From: Maritalea porphyrae
GTDB lineage: Bacteria > Pseudomonadota > Alphaproteobacteria > Rhizobiales > Devosiaceae
Assembly (NCBI RefSeq): GCF_030159895.1
Contig: NZ_BSNI01000002.1
Location: 1,142,306-1,206,305, forward strand
Length of the DNA: 64,000 bases
Direction of reading: 5' to 3'
The position numbers were made by a program, and so were the translations under genes. How positions within the stretch are numbered: position 1 is the stretch's first letter; each line of letters starts with the position of its first letter. Positions 60,267 to 64,000 of the stretch are shown here, piece after piece. The notes under the pieces were generated by a model, which searched no databases, had not been told where the DNA came from, and worked only from the letters and a program-made list of their open reading frames with translations.

Positions 60267-61559
60267 ATGCCGGTTAGACTGGATCAATCTGCTGCCGATT
60301 TCGAGCAGCAATTTTTGTCGCTTTTGGGTGCCAAGCGCGAAACCTCCATTGAGGTGGGCGATGCAGTTGAAAAGATAATCAATGATGTCCGGATGCGTGG
60401 CGACAGAGCGCTAGTGGATTTGACCAACAAGTTTGATCATCTCGATCTCAATCAGACCGGTATTGCATTCACACAAGACGAGATTGACGCTGCCTATCAA
60501 GAGACATCCAGCCAACTCATTGGCGCGCTCAATCATGCCTATAAGCGGATCACCGCTTATCATGAGCGTCAGTTGCCAAAAGATGAATTATACACGGACG
60601 ACGCTGGCGTAACACTTGGGTCTAAATGGAATGCTGTTGATGCTGTGGGCATTTATGTGCCCGGCGGGCTGGCGAGCTACCCGTCGTCTGTTTTGATGAA
60701 CACGGCACCGGCACGCGTCGCAGGTGTTGAACGCATCGCTATGGTTGTGCCAACGCCGAACGGGGTGGTGAACCCAACTGTGTTGGCAGCCGCAAAAATT
60801 GCAGGCGTTACAGAAATTTACCGCGTCGGCGGTGCACAAGCCATTGCAGCGCTTGCTTTTGGCACAGACACAATCAAGCCGGTCAACAAGATCGTTGGAC
60901 CTGGCAACGCCTATGTGGCTGCCGCAAAGCGCCAAGTATACGGCACCGTGGGCATCGATATGATCGCTGGCCCTTCTGAAGTGTTGGTGATTGCCGACGA
61001 TAGCGCCAATCCAGCATGGATCGCAGCCGATTTACTGGCCCAAGCAGAACATGACAAGTCCGCACAGTCGATTTTGATCACACCAGATGCCGCATTGGCG
61101 GACGCGGTTGAAAAAGAAGTCGAACGCCAGCTTGAAATTTTGCCTAAGAAGCATTTGGCGGGCCCATCTTGGGACGATTATGGCGCGGTTATTGTTGTCA
61201 AAGACATTGATGCGGCCATCGCGCTTTCGAACCGCATGGCGCCAGAGCATTTAGAATTGGCAGTTGATGATCCGCAGGCGCTCGTGGGCAAAGTGCGGCA
61301 CGCAGGCGCAATTTTCCTCGGCCATCATACGCCAGAAGCCATTGGCGACTATATCGGTGGTACGAACCACGTGCTGCCAACCGCACGTTCTGCGCGCTAT
61401 GCGTCAGGTCTCAATGTGCACGATTTTATCAAGCGCATTTCGATCCTTGGCTGCACGCCATCTTCGCTCAGCGCATTGGCCCCAGATGCTGTTGCCTTGG
61501 CTGAAGCTGAAGACCTGCAGGCTCACGGACGTTCAGTTTCCATTAGGCTTAATCGCTAA
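60267..61559 (+). CDS. hisD: histidinol dehydrogenase
   Basis: A 430-residue zinc enzyme catalysing the last two steps of histidine synthesis (histidinol to histidine with NAD+). Family features in order: VGIYVPGGLASYPSSVLMNT, GVTEIYRVGGAQAIAALAFG, NKIVGPGNAYVAAAKRQVYG, DMIAGPSEVLVIAD, QAEHDKSAQSIL and HAGAIFLGHHTPEAIGDYIGG plus TNHVLPTARSARYASGLNVHDF. The frame opens at 60210 within DUF2948; ATG 60267 (MPVRLDQSAADFEQQ) is the right start. Confidence 0.97.
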   Translation: MPVRLDQSAADFEQQFLSLLGAKRETSIEVGDAVEKIINDVRMRGDRALVDLTNKFDHLDLNQTGIAFTQDEIDAAYQETSSQLIGALNHAYKRITAYHERQLPKDELYTDDAGVTLGSKWNAVDAVGIYVPGGLASYPSSVLMNTAPARVAGVERIAMVVPTPNGVVNPTVLAAAKIAGVTEIYRVGGAQAIAALAFGTDTIKPVNKIVGPGNAYVAAAKRQVYGTVGIDMIAGPSEVLVIADDSANPAWIAADLLAQAEHDKSAQSILITPDAALADAVEKEVERQLEILPKKHLAGPSWDDYGAVIVVKDIDAAIALSNRMAPEHLELAVDDPQALVGKVRHAGAIFLGHHTPEAIGDYIGGTNHVLPTARSARYASGLNVHDFIKRISILGCTPSSLSALAPDAVALAEAEDLQAHGRSVSIRLNR

Positions 61560-61642
61560 TTCGACAGGTTCGTTTATTTTTGCGCTAACCCTTGTTTGCT
61601 ATCCTGCATCTGATTGAAGGTGGCAAAAGTGGGTTTATTAGC

Positions 61643-62023
61643 ATGAACGAAACATCACGCGGCGCTGAAGAATATTTGGCCGAAGTCAAACAACTCGAAG
61701 ATTTGCTGACACGGCAACTCAGCGAAGTTGAGGGCGACGATCTGTTCGCGGAGTTAAAGCGAAACGATTATCGTGCGGCGCATGAAGTGCTTGTGGAAGA
61801 TGGACCAATTCGCACGCTGGACGACAATGACACCGAGGCGACGGGTGTTTTGCAAGGGTTCACCACACGTGCCCGTAAATTTGCCCAACAAGCTGTGTTT
61901 AACCAACAGGCACTTGCTGATTTTCTAGTTGAGGAGCAAAAGGCCGCCAAAGCCTTCCGCTTTCAGGCGCTAATGCTATTGGGCTTGATTGTCGTGCTTC
62001 TTTTCGCTTTGCTATTGCGGTAA
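61643..62023 (+). CDS. small tail-anchored membrane protein between hisD and UPF0262
   Basis: A 126-residue protein. The first 100 residues are hydrophilic and acidic/helical (EEYLAEVKQLEDLLTRQLSEVEG...), and the only hydrophobic helix is at the very C-terminus (ALMLLGLIVVLLFALLLR, about 107-126), so it is probably a tail-anchored protein facing the cytoplasm. ATG 61643 (MNETSRGAEEYL) is preferred over 61592. In the usual Hyphomicrobiales order hisD is followed directly by UPF0262, so this gene is an addition. I recognise no family. Confidence 0.65.
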   Translation: MNETSRGAEEYLAEVKQLEDLLTRQLSEVEGDDLFAELKRNDYRAAHEVLVEDGPIRTLDDNDTEATGVLQGFTTRARKFAQQAVFNQQALADFLVEEQKAAKAFRFQALMLLGLIVVLLFALLLR

Positions 62024-62059
62024 TATAGCGGCAATCTTCGATTCATTCTTCGAGGCCTA

Positions 62060-63019
62060 ATGGATATCGCACATCCTGACACGGATAAGCTGGTCACGGT
62101 TACACTTGATCCAGAGACAATCATTTCGATTGATCCGGATGAAGTGCATGAGCGTCGTATTGCCGTGTTTGATTTGGTTGAAGAAAACCAATTCGCCCCG
62201 ATTACGTCAATCGAAGAGGCGCATGGGCCGTACGCTCTGCACGTTTCAATTCAAGGCAACCATCTGGGCTTGGATGTACGTAACCCAACGACCAACGAGC
62301 CAATTGCAGCACACTTTTTGTCTTTGACCCCATTCAGACATCTCATTCGCGACTATTTCCGCATCCGCGAAAGCTATTATGATGCGATTAAGAGTGCGCA
62401 ACCCTATCAGATCGAAACCGTCGATATGGCTCGCCGTGGTTTGCATAACCAAGCCGCCGAGCTATTGCGCCATCGATTGGATGGCAAGCTCGAAATGGAC
62501 GAAAACACCGCACGGCGGCTGTTTACCCTGATTTGTGCCGTGCAGCCTTATGCAGATCAGCGCACAAATTCAAAACCGGATATGCCAACGGTTTTGTTTG
62601 TCTGTTCAATGAACTCGGTGCGCTCACCAATGGCAGCAGCCTTGGCGCGTCGAGCGTTTCCAACCCGCATCATCGCAAGGTCTGCTGGCGTTCGGTCCGG
62701 CAAAGTGGACAACTTCGTTCACGAAGTTATGGAAGAAATTGGGGTTGATATGTCCGTGCACACGCCCCACACAATGGACGAGTTGGTCGCCAGTTCATTT
62801 GACCTGATCGTGACCCTTTCGGATGAGGCACCACCCGCTGTTGACGCGCGCAACTATGAAGTTGGCAAGCGCCTTCATTGGGAAGTTGACGACCCTACAT
62901 TGGTCGATGGCAACCGAGCGCAAAAACTGGATGCATATCGAGCCTTGCGCGAAGACTTAAACAACCGTATTAACACCGAGCTGCAATCGCTGGTGACAAA
63001 CGGTTCACAAATCGTTTGA
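62060..63019 (+). CDS. UPF0262 domain fused to low-molecular-weight protein phosphatase
   Basis: One continuous 319-residue frame. Residues 1-160 are UPF0262 (HERRIAVFDLVEENQFAP, LTPFRHLIRDYFRIRESYYDAI, VDMARRGLHNQAAELL, RRLFTLICAVQ). Residues 172-319 are a low-molecular-weight phosphatase: VLFVCSMNSVRSPMAAALARR has C-x5-R-S, and VDDPTLVD holds the general acid Asp. In Rhizobiales these are normally two neighbouring genes; here they are joined by a linker of about 15 residues. An internal ATG at 62582 has no ribosome-binding site. Start is ATG 62060 (TGGATATC context). Confidence 0.9.
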   Translation: MDIAHPDTDKLVTVTLDPETIISIDPDEVHERRIAVFDLVEENQFAPITSIEEAHGPYALHVSIQGNHLGLDVRNPTTNEPIAAHFLSLTPFRHLIRDYFRIRESYYDAIKSAQPYQIETVDMARRGLHNQAAELLRHRLDGKLEMDENTARRLFTLICAVQPYADQRTNSKPDMPTVLFVCSMNSVRSPMAAALARRAFPTRIIARSAGVRSGKVDNFVHEVMEEIGVDMSVHTPHTMDELVASSFDLIVTLSDEAPPAVDARNYEVGKRLHWEVDDPTLVDGNRAQKLDAYRALREDLNNRINTELQSLVTNGSQIV

Positions 63020-63040
63020 ATTTGTATAGGTTGCCGCCAA

Positions 63041-63062
63041 TTCAAGCGCTTTTGCGCTTGAA
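63041..63062. repeat. perfect 9-bp hairpin before infA
   Basis: TTCAAGCGC (63041-63049) is followed by a TTTT loop and GCGCTTGAA (63054-63062). It begins 21 bases after the fused phosphatase stop codon and ends 20 bases before the infA start. There is no T-run, so it is not a standard terminator; a role in mRNA processing or infA expression is possible. Confidence 0.5.
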
Positions 63063-63082
63063 GGTGCTTATCAGGAGATAGA

Positions 63083-63301
63083 ATGGCAAAAGAAGAAATG
63101 CTCGAATTTCCGGGCGTCGTACAGGAGTTGTTGCCAAACGCAACATTCCGCGTGAAGCTCGAAAATGACCACGAAATCATCGCCCACACTGCGGGTCGTA
63201 TGCGCAAAAACCGCATCCGTGTTTTGGCAGGCGATAAGGTGCTTGTTGAAATGACACCTTATGACCTCACCAAGGGCCGGATCACATACCGCTTCAAATA
63301 A
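63083..63301 (+). CDS. infA: translation initiation factor IF-1
   Basis: A 72-residue S1-fold protein. [72 protein letters not shown] is a textbook IF-1. It binds the 30S A site during translation initiation. AGGAG lies 8 bases before ATG 63083. It is inside the conserved murA-maf block. (Sequence motifs here: [26 protein letters not shown].). Confidence 0.98.
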   Translation: MAKEEMLEFPGVVQELLPNATFRVKLENDHEIIAHTAGRMRKNRIRVLAGDKVLVEMTPYDLTKGRITYRFK

Positions 63302-63336
63302 GCGGTACGTGCCCCTCAAAATGAGCCAAAACTAAA

Positions 63337-63972
63337 ATGGTCGCTGCTCGTCCCGAACTCATCCTTGCCTCTGCATCACCGCGCCGCCTGGCGCTATTGA
63401 ATCAGATTGGCGTGGAACCGGACCATTTGATTCCAGCCGATGTTGACGAAACACCGCTGAAAAACGAAATTCCGCGAAAACTTGCTGCGCGTCTTGCGCA
63501 CACCAAGGCACTGGCCGCTCAACACAAAGCTCGCCAAACCGGCATTGGTGACAATGCGCTGGTTTTGGGTGGCGACACCGTTGTAGCTGTTGGCCGCCGG
63601 ATCTTGCCAAAAGCGGAAATGCTCGATGATGCAGCAGCATCATTGCGTTTGCTCAGTGGTCGGTCGCATCGTGTTTTCACATCCATTTGCTTGCTCAATC
63701 CATCAGGCGGCAGCAAACGACGGGTGGTCGAAACACGGTTGCGGTTCAAACGTCTTTCGAATGCTGAAGTAGACGCATATCTCGCCAGTGGCGAATGGGA
63801 AGGCAAAGCAGGGGGCTATGCAATCCAGGGCATCGCGGGCGCGTTTGTGATTAAGCTGCAAGGCTCGTTTCATGCGGTCATGGGTTTGCCATTATACGAG
63901 ACGGTGCAATTGTTGCGCAGCGAAAACTATCCGATCGAGTTCAACTGGCTCAATTCTACTTCGGGAATCTAA
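63337..63972 (+). CDS. maf: Maf family nucleotide pyrophosphatase
   Basis: A 211-residue protein of the Maf/HAM1-like fold, hydrolysing modified or canonical nucleoside triphosphates. The N-terminal LILASASPRRLALLNQIGVE is the defining motif; ADVDETP, ALVLGGDTVVAVGRRILPKA and GKAGGYAIQGIAGAFV are conserved. ATG 63337 follows infA by 35 bases, and the gene order infA-maf is typical of Rhizobiales. The preceding sequence has no strong ribosome-binding site. Confidence 0.95.
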   Translation: MVAARPELILASASPRRLALLNQIGVEPDHLIPADVDETPLKNEIPRKLAARLAHTKALAAQHKARQTGIGDNALVLGGDTVVAVGRRILPKAEMLDDAAASLRLLSGRSHRVFTSICLLNPSGGSKRRVVETRLRFKRLSNAEVDAYLASGEWEGKAGGYAIQGIAGAFVIKLQGSFHAVMGLPLYETVQLLRSENYPIEFNWLNSTSGI

Positions 63973-63974
63973 CT

Positions 63975-64000
63975 GTGGCAGATAAGTCAGACCGTTCTAA
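63975..64000 (+). CDS. yacG: start of a further gene, probably yacG (partial)
   Basis: A GTG at 63975, two bases after the maf stop, opens the frame GTG-GCA-GAT-AAG-TCA (VADKSDRS) that continues to the window edge. In Rhizobiales, yacG (DNA gyrase inhibitor, a small zinc protein) follows maf directly. Only eight residues are visible, so the identity rests on gene order only. Confidence 0.4.

Noticed and set aside
1-64000. CRISPR arrays, insertion sequences, integrases or phage genes
   Set aside because: Looked for repeated spacers and mobile-element proteins; none found.

Overview
The window is a chromosomal segment of an alphaproteobacterium, most likely a Hyphomicrobiales (Rhizobiales) member of moderate GC content. 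The evidence is the right-hand block murA - DUF2948 - hisD - UPF0262/LMW phosphatase - infA - maf - (yacG), a long two-lobed dCTP deaminase divergent from metZ, a SAM-II riboswitch in front of metZ, an ALA-synthase type hemA, a PodJ-like polarity protein, and ligase-associated Lhr helicase/PdeM genes. A marine or Devosia-like relative would fit, but this is inference. I see no prophage, insertion sequence, integron, CRISPR array or rRNA. One tRNA gene (Thr, anticodon GGT) is present.

Layout. 1-6.6 kb: the tail of an RND pump, a TrkH potassium transporter, a CDP-alcohol phosphatidyltransferase, metZ with its riboswitch, dcd, and small proteins (YbjQ, MAPEG). 6.6-7.5 kb: a gene-poor stretch with palindromic repeats. 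7.5-13.1 kb: a MATE exporter, then a DNA-repair operon (Lhr-like helicase, an AAC(6')-like acetyltransferase, PdeM nuclease). 13.1-15.7 kb: a leftward operon with a TauE/SafE anion exporter and its TIGR02186 partner. 15.8-19.3 kb: a 1162-residue PodJ-like coiled-coil/Sel1/peptidoglycan-binding protein. 19.5-24.9 kb: a regulatory cluster (MerR, NarL-type regulator, ArsR, two small dimeric alpha-beta barrel proteins, a NahK-like hybrid kinase, and a FixJ-like protein lacking the phospho-acceptor Asp). 25-27.7 kb: an ACT-domain protein, hemA, and an XRE/DUF2975 pair. 28.0-30.6 kb: two tandem, related Mur-ligase-like proteins of unknown function, each ending in the same four-cysteine motif; this is the most likely undescribed system here. 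30.6-41.1 kb: a PLP decarboxylase, EAL protein, two TspO-like proteins, succinate-semialdehyde dehydrogenase, ZntB-like transporter, MscS channel, pyroglutamyl peptidase, a beta-lactamase-fold hydrolase and a 42-residue membrane protein.

41.2-53.8 kb is a catabolic locus. A LacI repressor diverges from a leftward operon encoding a CUT1 sugar ABC transporter, two PF01261 TIM-barrel proteins, two Gfo/Idh/MocA dehydrogenases and a GH43 glycosidase; an amine-oxidase-like flavoprotein follows. Two 14-bp operators lie in the divergent region, and a 16-bp hairpin separates the binding-protein gene from the permeases. Paired dehydrogenase and TIM-barrel genes suggest oxidative 3-keto-glycoside catabolism in addition to GH43 hydrolysis. 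53.8-57.7 kb carries a U32 protein and a PAS-GGDEF-EAL protein, and 57.9-64 kb the tRNA and the conserved murA-yacG block. In that block UPF0262 and the low-molecular-weight phosphatase are fused in one reading frame.

The region is tightly packed. Of 12 convergent gene pairs, seven have stop codons overlapping by exactly 4 nt (CTAG or CTAA) and four more lie within 0-4 nt. Start codons were often moved inward from the longest open frame, using ribosome-binding sites and family lengths; each entry says so.
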